Positions 17,348 through 26,342 of a DNA stretch of 64,000 nt are shown here, piece after piece. The position numbers were made by a program, and so were the translations under genes. Each line of letters begins with the position of its first letter. Within the stretch, counting starts at the first letter, position 1. The stretch lies in contig NZ_CAKKLX010000019.1 of assembly GCF_918698155.1 (NCBI RefSeq), positions 1-64,000 of the forward strand. Direction: 5' to 3'. The DNA comes from Roseomonas sp. CECT 9278 (GTDB lineage: Bacteria; Pseudomonadota; Alphaproteobacteria; Acetobacterales; Acetobacteraceae). The notes below the pieces were generated by a model. That model did no database searches and was not told where the DNA came from. It saw only the letters and a list, made by a program, of their open reading frames with translations.

Positions 17348-19420
17348 TCACAAGTCGATCACGATATTCCCGAAATCGTCCAGTGATGCGCGCGCATTCG
17401 GCGGCACCAGGCAGGTCGCGTCGTATTCCTCGATGATGCAGGGACCATGCCGCGCAGTCGCCAGCGCGGACCGACGCAGAACCGGCGTCTCGATCCAGCC
17501 CGCATCGGCGCCGAAATACGCGCGGCGCGGGGCCAGCGGCGGGCCTTCAGCCACGGCCGAGAGTCGTTCGGGCATGCGCGGCTTCTCCGCCAGCCCGCGG
17601 CCGACCACCTGCAGCCCGACCACCTCGATCGGTTCATCGGCGCCGGCGCGGTGGCCATAGGTGCGTTCGTGCTCGGCGTGGAAGTGTTCTTCCAGCGCCG
17701 CGGCGTCGGGCAGGCCGGCCTCGACCGGCACGGCCAGGTCGAAGGACTGGCCCTTGTAGTGCATCAGTGCGGCGCGGCGGATCTCGCGCCGCGCGGCCGC
17801 GTAGCCGTCGCGCTCCAGCCGCGCGCCGGCCTCATGCGCCAGGGCGTCGAATGCGGCCTGCATCGCCGCGGCATCGACGCCGCGCAGCATCGCCCGCCAG
17901 GTGCGCGACAGATGCACCTCGACATCCGAGCACAGCAGGCCAAGCGCGGAGAACACGCCGGCCGAGGGCGGCACCAGCACGCGCTTCATCCCCAGGCTCT
18001 GTGCCATGCCGGCGGCGAACAGCGGTCCGTTGCCGCCGAACGCCACCAGCGCATAGCCGCGCACGTCGCGCCCGCGTTCGGAGGACACCGCCTTGATGGC
18101 GCGGATCATATTGCTCGCCGCGACGGCATGCGCGCCATAGGCTGCCTGTTCCGGCGCCACGCCCAGTGGTGCCGCGAGCCGCTCCGCAATCGCGCGATGC
18201 GCCGCCGCGGCATCGAGCGCCAGCGCGCCCCCCACCAGCGCGCCCGGGTTGAGATAGCCCAGCACCAGGTTCGCATCGGTCACGGTCGGCTGCTGGTTGC
18301 CGCGCCCGTAGCAGACCGGCCCGGGTGTCGCACCCGCGCTTTCCGGGCCCACCACCAGCCCGCCGCCGGCATCCACGCGCAGCAGCGAACCGCCACCCGC
18401 GCCCACCTCCGCCAGGTCGATGGCCGGCACCTTCAGAACATACCCCGCGCCGGTCAGCAGGCGCGACCCCACCATGATGCCGGCACCCACCGCGTATTCC
18501 GCGGCGCGACCCACTTCGTAGTCCTCGACGATGCCGGCCTTGGCGGTGGTGCCGCCCATGTCGAAGGAGACCACCTGCGGCAGCCCACAACGCAGCGCCA
18601 GCGCCCGCGCGCCGACCACGCCGGCGGCGGGGCCGGATTCCACCGCATGCACGGGGCGCGAGGCCGCTTCCTCCGCCCCCATCAGCCCGCCGCTCGACTG
18701 CATGATCATCAGCGGCGCGGCAATGCCGTCGGTGCCGAGCCGCGCCGCGAGGCTGTCGAGGTAGCGCGCCAGGATCGGGCGGATGTAGGCGTTGATGACG
18801 GTGGTGGAGGTGCGTTCGTATTCCTTCCGCTCCGGCAGCACCTCGTGCGACAGCGACACACTGATGTGCGGCGCGATTCGGCGCGCGATGTCGCCGATCG
18901 CGCGTTCATGCGCGGGGTTGGCATAGGCGTGGATCAGGCAGACGGCGATCGCCTCGACCCCGGCATCGACCAGGGCGACGACGGCGCGTTCGGCCTCGGC
19001 CACATCCAGCGGGATGCGGATGGCGCCATCGGCCGCCAGGCGCTCCGTCACCTCCAGACGCAGGTCGCGTTCCACCAGCGGCGGCGGCTTCTCCCAGCGC
19101 AGGTCGTACAGGCGCGGCATGCGCAGCGTGCGGATCTCCAGCACGTCGCGGAAGCCGCGCGTGGTGATCAGCCCGGTGCGCACGCCCTTGCGCTCCAGGA
19201 TGGCGTTGGAGCCGATGGTGGTGGCGTGCAGCACCTCGGCCACGGCGGCCGGCGACAGCCCGGCCTGCGCGAAGGCCGCGGCAAGCCCCTCGGCGATGGC
19301 GCCCGCGTGGTCGGCGTCGTTGGTCGAGACCTTGCGCGTGGAAAGCTGCCCGGAATCATCCAGCAGCACGATGTCGGTGAAGGTGCCGCCGATATCGACG
19401 CCGACGCGAAAGCCCCTCAT
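17348..19420 (-). CDS. Hydantoinase A / oxoprolinase family subunit (pair 2)
   Basis: A 690-residue HyuA-family ATPase subunit. GVDIGGTFTD lies at residues 7-16, HATTIGSNAILERK near 70 and FDMGGTTAK near 290. The ATG at 19420 overlaps the HyuB stop by ATGA, which fixes the start; the frame is open further upstream only because the region is GC-rich. Here HyuB precedes HyuA, the reverse of pairs 1 and 3. It is followed by the TRAP genes, so this pair probably shares their transported substrate. Confidence 0.9.
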   Translation of the reverse strand: MRGFRVGVDIGGTFTDIVLLDDSGQLSTRKVSTNDADHAGAIAEGLAAAFAQAGLSPAAVAEVLHATTIGSNAILERKGVRTGLITTRGFRDVLEIRTLRMPRLYDLRWEKPPPLVERDLRLEVTERLAADGAIRIPLDVAEAERAVVALVDAGVEAIAVCLIHAYANPAHERAIGDIARRIAPHISVSLSHEVLPERKEYERTSTTVINAYIRPILARYLDSLAARLGTDGIAAPLMIMQSSGGLMGAEEAASRPVHAVESGPAAGVVGARALALRCGLPQVVSFDMGGTTAKAGIVEDYEVGRAAEYAVGAGIMVGSRLLTGAGYVLKVPAIDLAEVGAGGGSLLRVDAGGGLVVGPESAGATPGPVCYGRGNQQPTVTDANLVLGYLNPGALVGGALALDAAAAHRAIAERLAAPLGVAPEQAAYGAHAVAASNMIRAIKAVSSERGRDVRGYALVAFGGNGPLFAAGMAQSLGMKRVLVPPSAGVFSALGLLCSDVEVHLSRTWRAMLRGVDAAAMQAAFDALAHEAGARLERDGYAAARREIRRAALMHYKGQSFDLAVPVEAGLPDAAALEEHFHAEHERTYGHRAGADEPIEVVGLQVVGRGLAEKPRMPERLSAVAEGPPLAPRRAYFGADAGWIETPVLRRSALATARHGPCIIEEYDATCLVPPNARASLDDFGNIVIDL

Positions 19421-21108
19421 GGCGTCGCTCCGTAGTCGCGCGCGGCGACCCCGGGGCTGAGCAACCCGTTTCGCAGGTCTCGCGCGACCGCCGCCGGATC
19501 GCGCGCCGCCGGATCGCCCCAGCCGCCGCCGCCCGCCAATTCGTGGCGGAACACGTCGCCCTTGAGGAAGGGGATGCAGAACTTCGACGGCAGGTCCTGC
19601 CACTGGCCGCCACGCAACAGGTAGTTGCGCGACGCGGCGCCCGGCTTGCCGCCAGCCAGCGCGAAGGGCGGGAAGACGCGGCGGTCCGAACGGACCTGCA
19701 GCACGCCCTCCTCCTCGAGCATCCGGTACTCGCGCGCGAAGGGCACGCCGCCGCGGAACTGCCCCGCGCCCGCGCGGTCGGGGACGAATTCGTAGCAGAG
19801 GATCTCGATCGGCTGCTCGGCCTCGACCACCTCGATCGACGGGCAGGCCATGTTGGCAAACATATGCGAATTGCCGTCCAGCCCATCGGCCCAGGGCCGC
19901 CCGCCCCAGGCGCCGCAGGTGAAATCCACGTAGATGTAGGGCTTGCGCCGTGCATCGTAGCCACCGATCGACACGCCGGTATTGCCACCATCGCCGGCCG
20001 CGCCGACGCGGTCGGGCAGCATCTGCGCCAGCGCGCCGAACAGCGTATCGACCATGCGGAAGCCGGTCAGCCCGCGCGCCGCGACGGCGGCCGGCAGCAC
20101 GGCATGGGTGATGGTGCCCGGCGGCGCGATCACCTCGATGGCGCGGAAATAGCCCTCGTTGTTCGGGATGCCGGTCGGCAGGATGGACCGGATCGCGCAA
20201 TAGGACGCGCTGCGCGTGAAGGAGAAGGTCGAATTGATCGCCCCCTTCACCTGCGCCGAGGACCCGGTCCAGTCCACCGTGATCCCGTCGCCCTGCTTGG
20301 TCACGCGCACGCGCAGCGGGATCGGCTTGCCGACTTCCACGCCGTCATCGTCCATGAAGTCCTCGAAGGACCATTCGCCGTCGGGCAGATCGGCGATGGC
20401 CGCGCGCGCCAGGCGCTCGGCATAGTCCAGCACGTCGTTCATGTAGGCCGTGGTGTCCGCGGCGCCGAAGCGGCCGACCAGCTCGGCGAAGGCGCGCTCG
20501 GCGATGGTGCAGGCGGCCAGCTGCGCGCGCAGGTCGCCCATCACCATCGCCGGCACGCGCACATTGCGTTCCAGGATGCCGAAGAAGACCGGGTCGTGCA
20601 CGCCGCGCGAAATGATGCGCAGCGGCGGGATGCGCAGGCCTTCCTGGTAGATCTCGGTGCTGTCGGAGGCGTTCGACCCCGCCACGCGCCCGCCCACATC
20701 GGTGTGGTGGCAGATGGTCGCCGCGATCGCCATGCGAACGCCATCCACAAAGATCGGCTTGAAGACAAAGATGTCGGGCAGGTGCATCCCGCCTTCGAAG
20801 GGATCGTTCAACGCGAAGACGTCGCCTTCGTGCATGTCGTCGCCATAGCGGCGCATCACCGCCGCGAGCGCCTCGGGGATCGAGCCCAGATGCGAGGGCA
20901 GCGTGAGCCCCTGCGCCACCAGCCGCCCCTGCGCGTCGCAGAAGGCGGTCGAATAATCCATGTTGTCCTTGAGCACCGCCGAATAGGTCGTGCGATGGAT
21001 GGTTAGCGCCATCTCGTCCGCGATCGAGAACAGCGCATTGCGGAACAGCTCGAAGGCGATGGGGTCGCGCTGGCGCGCGGAACCCTCGGGTGCACTCGCC
21101 TCGGCCAT
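19417..21108 (-). CDS. Hydantoinase B / oxoprolinase family subunit (pair 2)
   Basis: A 563-residue HyuB-family protein with MDYSTAFCDAQGRLVAQG, NDPFEGGMHLPDI, CHHTDVGGRV and a C-terminal GGGGWGDPAARDP. The ATG at 21108 is preceded by a modest GGGATGG ribosome site; the frame runs upstream to 21540 but that part overlaps the divergent receptor gene and is not coding. It is the first gene of the minus-strand operon that runs through TRAP, pair 1, MaoC and CMD to 9460. It diverges from a Bug receptor operon that holds pair 3. Confidence 0.9.
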   Translation of the reverse strand: MAEASAPEGSARQRDPIAFELFRNALFSIADEMALTIHRTTYSAVLKDNMDYSTAFCDAQGRLVAQGLTLPSHLGSIPEALAAVMRRYGDDMHEGDVFALNDPFEGGMHLPDIFVFKPIFVDGVRMAIAATICHHTDVGGRVAGSNASDSTEIYQEGLRIPPLRIISRGVHDPVFFGILERNVRVPAMVMGDLRAQLAACTIAERAFAELVGRFGAADTTAYMNDVLDYAERLARAAIADLPDGEWSFEDFMDDDGVEVGKPIPLRVRVTKQGDGITVDWTGSSAQVKGAINSTFSFTRSASYCAIRSILPTGIPNNEGYFRAIEVIAPPGTITHAVLPAAVAARGLTGFRMVDTLFGALAQMLPDRVGAAGDGGNTGVSIGGYDARRKPYIYVDFTCGAWGGRPWADGLDGNSHMFANMACPSIEVVEAEQPIEILCYEFVPDRAGAGQFRGGVPFAREYRMLEEEGVLQVRSDRRVFPPFALAGGKPGAASRNYLLRGGQWQDLPSKFCIPFLKGDVFRHELAGGGGWGDPAARDPAAVARDLRNGLLSPGVAARDYGATP

Positions 21109-21166
21109 GTCACCATCCCATGCTGCGCCACGAAACGCTGCGGCCGTTCCGCGACGGCTGTCAATG

Positions 21167-21181
21167 CCGCACGGCGTGCGG
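21167..21181. promoter_or_regulatory. Palindrome in a divergent promoter, candidate operator
   Basis: CCGCAC-GGC-GTGCGG is a perfect 6+3+6 inverted repeat inside the 151-base gap (21109-21259) between two divergent HyuAB operons. Its position suits an operator serving both directions. In GC-rich DNA such arms can occur by chance, and no regulator gene is adjacent. Confidence 0.35.
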
Positions 21182-21259
21182 TTTGCACCATCCGCCGCAT
21201 GGGGGCTTTCGGCGCGCCGATGGACGCGCCATCCTCCGTCCACCAACGGAGCAATGCGC

Positions 21260-22204
21260 ATGCGCATCCCTCGTCGCGGCCTGATCGCAGCCGCCCTGGC
21301 GCTTCCCTCCACGGCGCGCGGCCAGGCGGCGCGCCCGATCCGCCTGATCGCGCCCTTCCCGCCCGGCGGCGGCGTCGACCTGACGGCGCGGCTGCTGGCC
21401 GAGCCGCTGTCGCGCGAACTGGGCCAGCCCGTGGTGGTGGAGAACCGCGGCGGCGCCGGCGGCGTGATCGGCGTCGAGGCCATGAGCCGCGCCGCAGCCG
21501 ATGGCCTCACGCTGTCGCTGACCGGCGCGGGCACCATCACCGCGGGGCCGCATCTGCGCGCGCTGCCCTATGATGCGCTCGGCCTCGCGCATGTCACGCG
21601 GCTGGTGCGGATGCCCTTCATCGTGGCGGTGCGGACCGACCTTCCCGCGCGCACGCTGGCGGAGTTCCTCGACCTCGCGAAGCGGCAGGAGCTGCGCTAC
21701 GCCTCCGGCGGCGCGGGCACCAGCCAGCACCTGACCGGCGAGCTGTTCAACCAGATGGCCGGGCTGCGGATGCTGCACATCCCCTATCGCGGGACCGGGC
21801 CGGCGCTGAACGACCTCGCGGCGAAGGTGGTGGATGTCTATTTCGGCGACCCGGCGACGCTGGCGGTGATCAACGGCGGCAATGCGCGCGCCATGGCGGT
21901 GACCTCGCCCGCGCGCTGGCCGCTGCTGCCCGATGCGCCGGCGGTGGCCGAGGGCGTGCCGGGCTACGAGAGCGAGAACTGGTACGGCCTGGCCGCCCCG
22001 CCCGGCACGCCGCCTTCCATCCTGCGCCCGCTGCATGCGGCGGTGGTGAAGGTGATGCGCGACCCCGCCACGGCGCGGCGCTTCGACGAGGCCGGGCTGC
22101 ACCCGGCGGTGATGGAACTGGACGACTACGCGGCCTTCCTGCGCGCCGATTCCGCGCGGTGGGAAGGCGTGGTCCGCAGGGGGAATATTCGTATCGATGG
22201 GTGA
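21260..22204 (+). CDS. Bug-family periplasmic receptor
   Basis: A 314-residue exported receptor. Signal peptide MRIPRRGLIAAALALP with a twin arginine, then IRLIAPFPPGGGVDLTARLL, ENRGGAGGVIGVEA and HIPYRGTGPALNDL mark the Bug (TctC) family. Two in-frame ATGs exist (21254 and 21260); the second is chosen because GGAG lies 8 bases in front of it against 2 for the first. The stop overlaps the HyuA start by 8 bases, so it is translationally joined to HyuAB pair 3 and probably delivers their substrate or a precursor. Confidence 0.9.
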   Translation: MRIPRRGLIAAALALPSTARGQAARPIRLIAPFPPGGGVDLTARLLAEPLSRELGQPVVVENRGGAGGVIGVEAMSRAAADGLTLSLTGAGTITAGPHLRALPYDALGLAHVTRLVRMPFIVAVRTDLPARTLAEFLDLAKRQELRYASGGAGTSQHLTGELFNQMAGLRMLHIPYRGTGPALNDLAAKVVDVYFGDPATLAVINGGNARAMAVTSPARWPLLPDAPAVAEGVPGYESENWYGLAAPPGTPPSILRPLHAAVVKVMRDPATARRFDEAGLHPAVMELDDYAAFLRADSARWEGVVRRGNIRIDG

Positions 22205-24260
22205 GTCACGCCTGGCCGTCGACATCGGCGGCACCTTCACGGACCTGGTGTTGGAAACACCCTCCGGCACGCATGAGATGAAGCTGCTGACCACGCCCGA
22301 GGCGCCGGAACGCGCGGTGCTGGAGGGCGCGCGTGCCATCCTGGCCGCCGCCGGCTGCGCGCCGGGCGACATCGCGCTGGTGGTGCATGGCACGACGCTC
22401 GCGACCAATGCGCTGATCGAACGCAAGGGCGCGCCGACCGCGCTGCTGACCACCGAGGGCTTCCGCGATTCCGTGGAGATGGCCTACGAACACCGCTTCG
22501 AACAATACGACCTGTCGATGCAGCGGCCGGAACCCCTGGTGCCGCGCGACCTGCGCCTGGGCGTGCCGGAACGCATCGCCGCCGATGGGTCGGTGCTGCT
22601 GCCGCTCGATGAGGATGCGCTGCGCGCCACGGCACGCACGCTGCGCGCGCGCGGCATTGGGGCGGTGGCCGTCTGCTTCCTGCATTCCTTCACCAACCCG
22701 GCGCATGAACGCCGCGCCGGCGCCATCCTGGCGGAGGAAATGCCCGACGCCGCCATCACCCTGTCCTGCGAGGTCGCACCCGAGATCCGCGAATACGAAC
22801 GCGCCAGCACCACCATCGCGAATGCCTATGTGCTGCCGCTGATGGGGCGGTATCTCGCGGCGCTGGAAGCCGGGCTGAAGGATGCGGGCATGGGCTGCCC
22901 GCTGCTGCTGATGATGTCCTCGGGCGGGGTCACCACCGTGGACACCGCGAAGCGGTTTCCGGTCAGGCTGGTGGAATCCGGCCCGGCCGGCGGTGCCATC
23001 CTGGCGCAGGCGGTCGCGGCGGAGAACGGGCTCGACGCCGTGCTCGCCTTCGACATGGGCGGCACCACGGCGAAGCTCACGCTGATCGACGCGCTGGAAT
23101 TCCAGCGGTCGCGATCCTTCGAGGTGGCGCGCGCCTACCGCTTCATCCAGGGCAGCGGCCTGCCGGTGCGCATCCCGGTGATCGAACTGGTCGAGATCGG
23201 CGCCGGCGGCGGGTCCATCGCGCGGGTCGATGCGCTGGGCCGCATCCTGGTGGGGCCGGACAGCGCGGGATCCGTGCCGGGGCCGGCCTGCTACGGGCGC
23301 GGCGGGACGCAGCCGACTGTGACGGATGCGGATGCGGCGCTCGGGCGGCTTGATCCGTCGCGCTTCGCCGGTGGTTCGATCGGGCTGGACGTCGCGCGCG
23401 CGGAAGCGGCGGTGGGCAGTGCGATCGCCGGCATGGCCCCGCGCCAGGGCGCGGTCGGCATCGCCGAGATCGTCGACGAGACCATGGCGAACGCCGCGCG
23501 CGTCCACGCGGTGGAGAACGGCAAGGACACCGCCGGGCGCGCCATGATCGCCTTCGGCGGCGCCGCACCGCTGCATGCGGCGCGGCTGGCGGCGAAGCTC
23601 GGCATCGCGAAGGTGGTGGTGCCGGTGGGCGCGGGCGTTGGTTCCGCGCACGGCTTCCTGCGCGCACCGATCGCCTATGAGGTCGTGCGCAGCCGGCATA
23701 TGCGCCTCGATGGCTTCGACGCGGCGATGCTGAACGCGCTGTTCGCCGAGATGCGCGCGGAAGCGGAAGCCGTCGTGCGGATGGGCGCGCCGGAGGCCAC
23801 GCTGACCGAAACGCGCACCGGCTTCATGCGCTATCGCGGCCAGGGGCACGAGATCGCGGTGGCGCTGCCCGCGCGCGCCCTGACCGTCGATGACGCCGCC
23901 ACGCTGCGCGCGGGCTTCGAGGCCGCCTATACCGCGCTGTTCGGCCGCGTTATCCCGCGCCTGGAAGTCGAGGCGATGACTTTCGCGCTGTCGCTGTCCG
24001 CGGCCCGTGCGCTGCCCTCGCGCGCTGCCGATCCGCCGCCGCGCGCCGCGCCCGCCGCGGCCGGCACGCGCGACGTGACCGACCCCGCGACCGGCGCCAC
24101 CGAACCCGCCGCGGTGCACGAACGCACCGCGCTGGCGCCGGGCATGGCCCTGCCCGGCCCCGCGCTGATCGTCGAGGACGGCACCACCACCGTGGTGCCG
24201 CGCGGCATGCGCGCCCGCATCAACGCCCTGCACCAGATCGTGCTGGAGACCAGCGCATGA
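22197..24260 (+). CDS. Hydantoinase A / oxoprolinase family subunit (pair 3)
   Basis: A 687-residue HyuA-family protein. LAVDIGGTFTD lies at residues 6-16, HGTTLATNALIERK near 64 and FDMGGTTAKL near 285; glycine-rich EIGAGGGSIARVD follows. It overlaps the receptor gene by 8 bases and HyuB by 4 (ATGA). This is the only one of the three pairs joined directly to a Bug receptor, so it likely forms a separate uptake-plus-hydrolysis unit. Substrate not determined; an N-methylhydantoin, 5-oxoproline or similar cyclic amide is the family default. Confidence 0.9.
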   Translation: MGESRLAVDIGGTFTDLVLETPSGTHEMKLLTTPEAPERAVLEGARAILAAAGCAPGDIALVVHGTTLATNALIERKGAPTALLTTEGFRDSVEMAYEHRFEQYDLSMQRPEPLVPRDLRLGVPERIAADGSVLLPLDEDALRATARTLRARGIGAVAVCFLHSFTNPAHERRAGAILAEEMPDAAITLSCEVAPEIREYERASTTIANAYVLPLMGRYLAALEAGLKDAGMGCPLLLMMSSGGVTTVDTAKRFPVRLVESGPAGGAILAQAVAAENGLDAVLAFDMGGTTAKLTLIDALEFQRSRSFEVARAYRFIQGSGLPVRIPVIELVEIGAGGGSIARVDALGRILVGPDSAGSVPGPACYGRGGTQPTVTDADAALGRLDPSRFAGGSIGLDVARAEAAVGSAIAGMAPRQGAVGIAEIVDETMANAARVHAVENGKDTAGRAMIAFGGAAPLHAARLAAKLGIAKVVVPVGAGVGSAHGFLRAPIAYEVVRSRHMRLDGFDAAMLNALFAEMRAEAEAVVRMGAPEATLTETRTGFMRYRGQGHEIAVALPARALTVDDAATLRAGFEAAYTALFGRVIPRLEVEAMTFALSLSAARALPSRAADPPPRAAPAAAGTRDVTDPATGATEPAAVHERTALAPGMALPGPALIVEDGTTTVVPRGMRARINALHQIVLETSA

Positions 24261-25879
24261 CCGCCATCGCCGCCACCGATATCCGCAAACAGGTGATGTG
24301 GAATCGCCTGCTCTCGGTCGTCGAGGAACAGGCCCGCACGCTGGTGCGAACGGCGTTTTCGACCTCGGCGCGCGAGGCCGGCGACATCTCCGCCGGCGTC
24401 TTCGACCTGGACGGCCGGATGCTGGCGCAGGCCGTCACCGGCACGCCCGGCCATGTGAATTCCATGGCGCGCAGCGTCGTGCATTTCATCCGGGAATTCC
24501 CGGTCCACACCATGAAGCCGGGCGACCACTACATCACCAACGATCCGTGGAAGGGCACCGGGCACCTGTACGATTTGGTGGTGACCTCGCCGGCGTTTCA
24601 CGACGGCAAGCTGGTCGCGCTGTTTTCGTCCACGACGCACCTGGTCGATATCGGCGGCGTGGGGCAATCCGCCGAGGGCAAGCAGGTCTTCCACGAAGGC
24701 CTGTTCATCCCGCTGATCCCGCTCGCCCGCGAAGGCGTGGTGGACGAGACGGTCATGCGCATCATCCGCGCCAATGTGCGCGAACCCGTGCAGGTGGAAG
24801 GCGACGTCTTCGCGTTGATGGCCTGCAACGAGACCGGCGAGCGCCGCCTGTCCGCCATGATGGCGGAACACGGCCTCGCGGACCTCGATGCGCTGGGCGA
24901 GTACATCATCACGCGATCCCGCGCAGGCATGACCGCCGCCATCCAGAAGCTGCCCAAGGGCACCTGGAAGTCCCACATGCGCATCGACGGCGTGACCGAC
25001 CCGATCGACCTGCACGCCACCGTCACCATCGCCGACGACCACATCGCGGTGGACTATGCCGGCACCTCCGCCGCCGTGCCCTTCGGCATCAACTGCCCGC
25101 TCTGCTACACTGAGGCCTATACCGCCTTCGGCGTGAAGTGCCTCGTCGGCGCCGAGATCCCGAACAACGCCGGCACGCTCGATGCCGTCATCGTCACCGC
25201 GCCGGAGGGGTCGATCGTCAACGCGCCCTTCCCCTTCCCCGTCACCGCGCGATCGACCATGGGGCACATGCTGCCCGACGTGGTCTATGGGGCGCTGGAC
25301 CAGGCGATCCCCGGCCGGGTGCCGGCCGAGGGCACGTCCAACCTGTGGAACCTCAAGCTCGGCGCGGGGCCGGGCTATACCGGGCCGACCGGGCCGGCCT
25401 TCATGGTCACGTCCTTCCATTCCGGCGGCACGGGGGCGCGGCCGAACCTCGATGGGCTGTCGGCCACGCCCTTCCCCTCGGGCGTGCGCAACGTGCCGGT
25501 GGAAGTGACGGAAGCGATCACGCCGCTGGTCATCTGGAAGAAGGAATTGCGCGAGGGCTCGGGCGGTGCGGGGCGCTTCCGCGGCGGGCTCGGCCAGGTG
25601 ATCGAGGTCGGGCGGCGCGACGGCGAGCCCTTCGGCATCTTCGCCACCTTCGAACGGGTGAAGCACCCGGCGCGCGGACGGGCCGGCGGCGCGGACGGCG
25701 CACGCGGGCGGCTGTCGCTGAGATCCGGTGCGGACCTCAAGCCGAAAGGCTTCCACGTCGTGCCGGCCGGCGACCGCCTGGTGGTGGAGATGCCCGGCGG
25801 CGGCGGCCATGGCGACCCGGCGGAGCGCGACGCCACCGCGGCGCGGCGCGACGCGGCGCTGGGCTACACGCGCGACTGA
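24257..25879 (+). CDS. Hydantoinase B / oxoprolinase family subunit (pair 3)
   Basis: A 540-residue HyuB-family protein. It keeps NDPWKGTGHLYDL and the terminal GGGGHGDPAERD, but reads GDISAGVFDLDGRMLAQ where pairs 1 and 2 have DYSTA, and THLVDIGG where they have CHHxDxGG. The missing C-H-H at that point is a real difference between the paralogues and may reflect a different active site or substrate. The ATG overlaps HyuA by ATGA. The next gene follows after 73 bases. Confidence 0.88.
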   Translation: MTAIAATDIRKQVMWNRLLSVVEEQARTLVRTAFSTSAREAGDISAGVFDLDGRMLAQAVTGTPGHVNSMARSVVHFIREFPVHTMKPGDHYITNDPWKGTGHLYDLVVTSPAFHDGKLVALFSSTTHLVDIGGVGQSAEGKQVFHEGLFIPLIPLAREGVVDETVMRIIRANVREPVQVEGDVFALMACNETGERRLSAMMAEHGLADLDALGEYIITRSRAGMTAAIQKLPKGTWKSHMRIDGVTDPIDLHATVTIADDHIAVDYAGTSAAVPFGINCPLCYTEAYTAFGVKCLVGAEIPNNAGTLDAVIVTAPEGSIVNAPFPFPVTARSTMGHMLPDVVYGALDQAIPGRVPAEGTSNLWNLKLGAGPGYTGPTGPAFMVTSFHSGGTGARPNLDGLSATPFPSGVRNVPVEVTEAITPLVIWKKELREGSGGAGRFRGGLGQVIEVGRRDGEPFGIFATFERVKHPARGRAGGADGARGRLSLRSGADLKPKGFHVVPAGDRLVVEMPGGGGHGDPAERDATAARRDAALGYTRD

Positions 25880-25952
25880 CCGGGCACGGTTGCGCGCCCG
25901 GAATCACCATGCGAGCCTTGGCCGTGCCGGTCGAACACGCGGGAGACGCAGC

Positions 25953-26333
25953 ATGAAACCGCTCATCATCGCGGCCCTTGGCCTTGCCGCCATCGCCACG
26001 GCGCCGCCGGTGCAGGCGCAGGGCGCGGCGGCCTTCGACGGCACCTGGGGTGGCACCGGCCGGCTCACCCAGAACCGCGGCACCGGCACCGCCTGCGGGC
26101 CGGAGACCATGGACCGCCGCTTCACCATCCAGGGCGGGCGCATCGCCTTCCCCTACGACCCGCGCACCGGCATCGACTTCAACGGCCCGATCGGCGCCGA
26201 TGGCCGGTTCGAGATCGTCAACGGCCCCAACCGCTTCTCCGGCCAGGCGACGGGGTCGACCATGACGGCCACCTTCAGCGGGCGCGTCTGCGAACGGCAG
26301 TTCCAGTTCCGCCGCCGCGCCGGCGCCGGCTGA
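25953..26333 (+). CDS. Small exported protein of unknown function
   Basis: A 126-residue protein with a clear signal peptide (cut near VQAQ-G, residue 23) and a mature part of about 100 residues. It starts with FDGTWGG and has one cysteine early (TACGPE) and one near the end (GRVCERQ), which could pair in the periplasm; the pattern suggests a small beta-rich fold. I do not recognise the family. GGGAGA lies upstream of the ATG. It sits 73 bases after HyuB pair 3, so it may be read from that operon, and it converges with the metallophosphoesterase gene with only 9 bases between. Confidence 0.75.
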   Translation: MKPLIIAALGLAAIATAPPVQAQGAAAFDGTWGGTGRLTQNRGTGTACGPETMDRRFTIQGGRIAFPYDPRTGIDFNGPIGADGRFEIVNGPNRFSGQATGSTMTATFSGRVCERQFQFRRRAGAG

Positions 26334-26342
26334 CGCGGCCGC

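Noticed and set aside
17447-19435. 662-codon plus-strand ORF
   Set aside because: Antisense to HyuA of pair 2; low-complexity His/Gln/Arg composition and no ribosome site.
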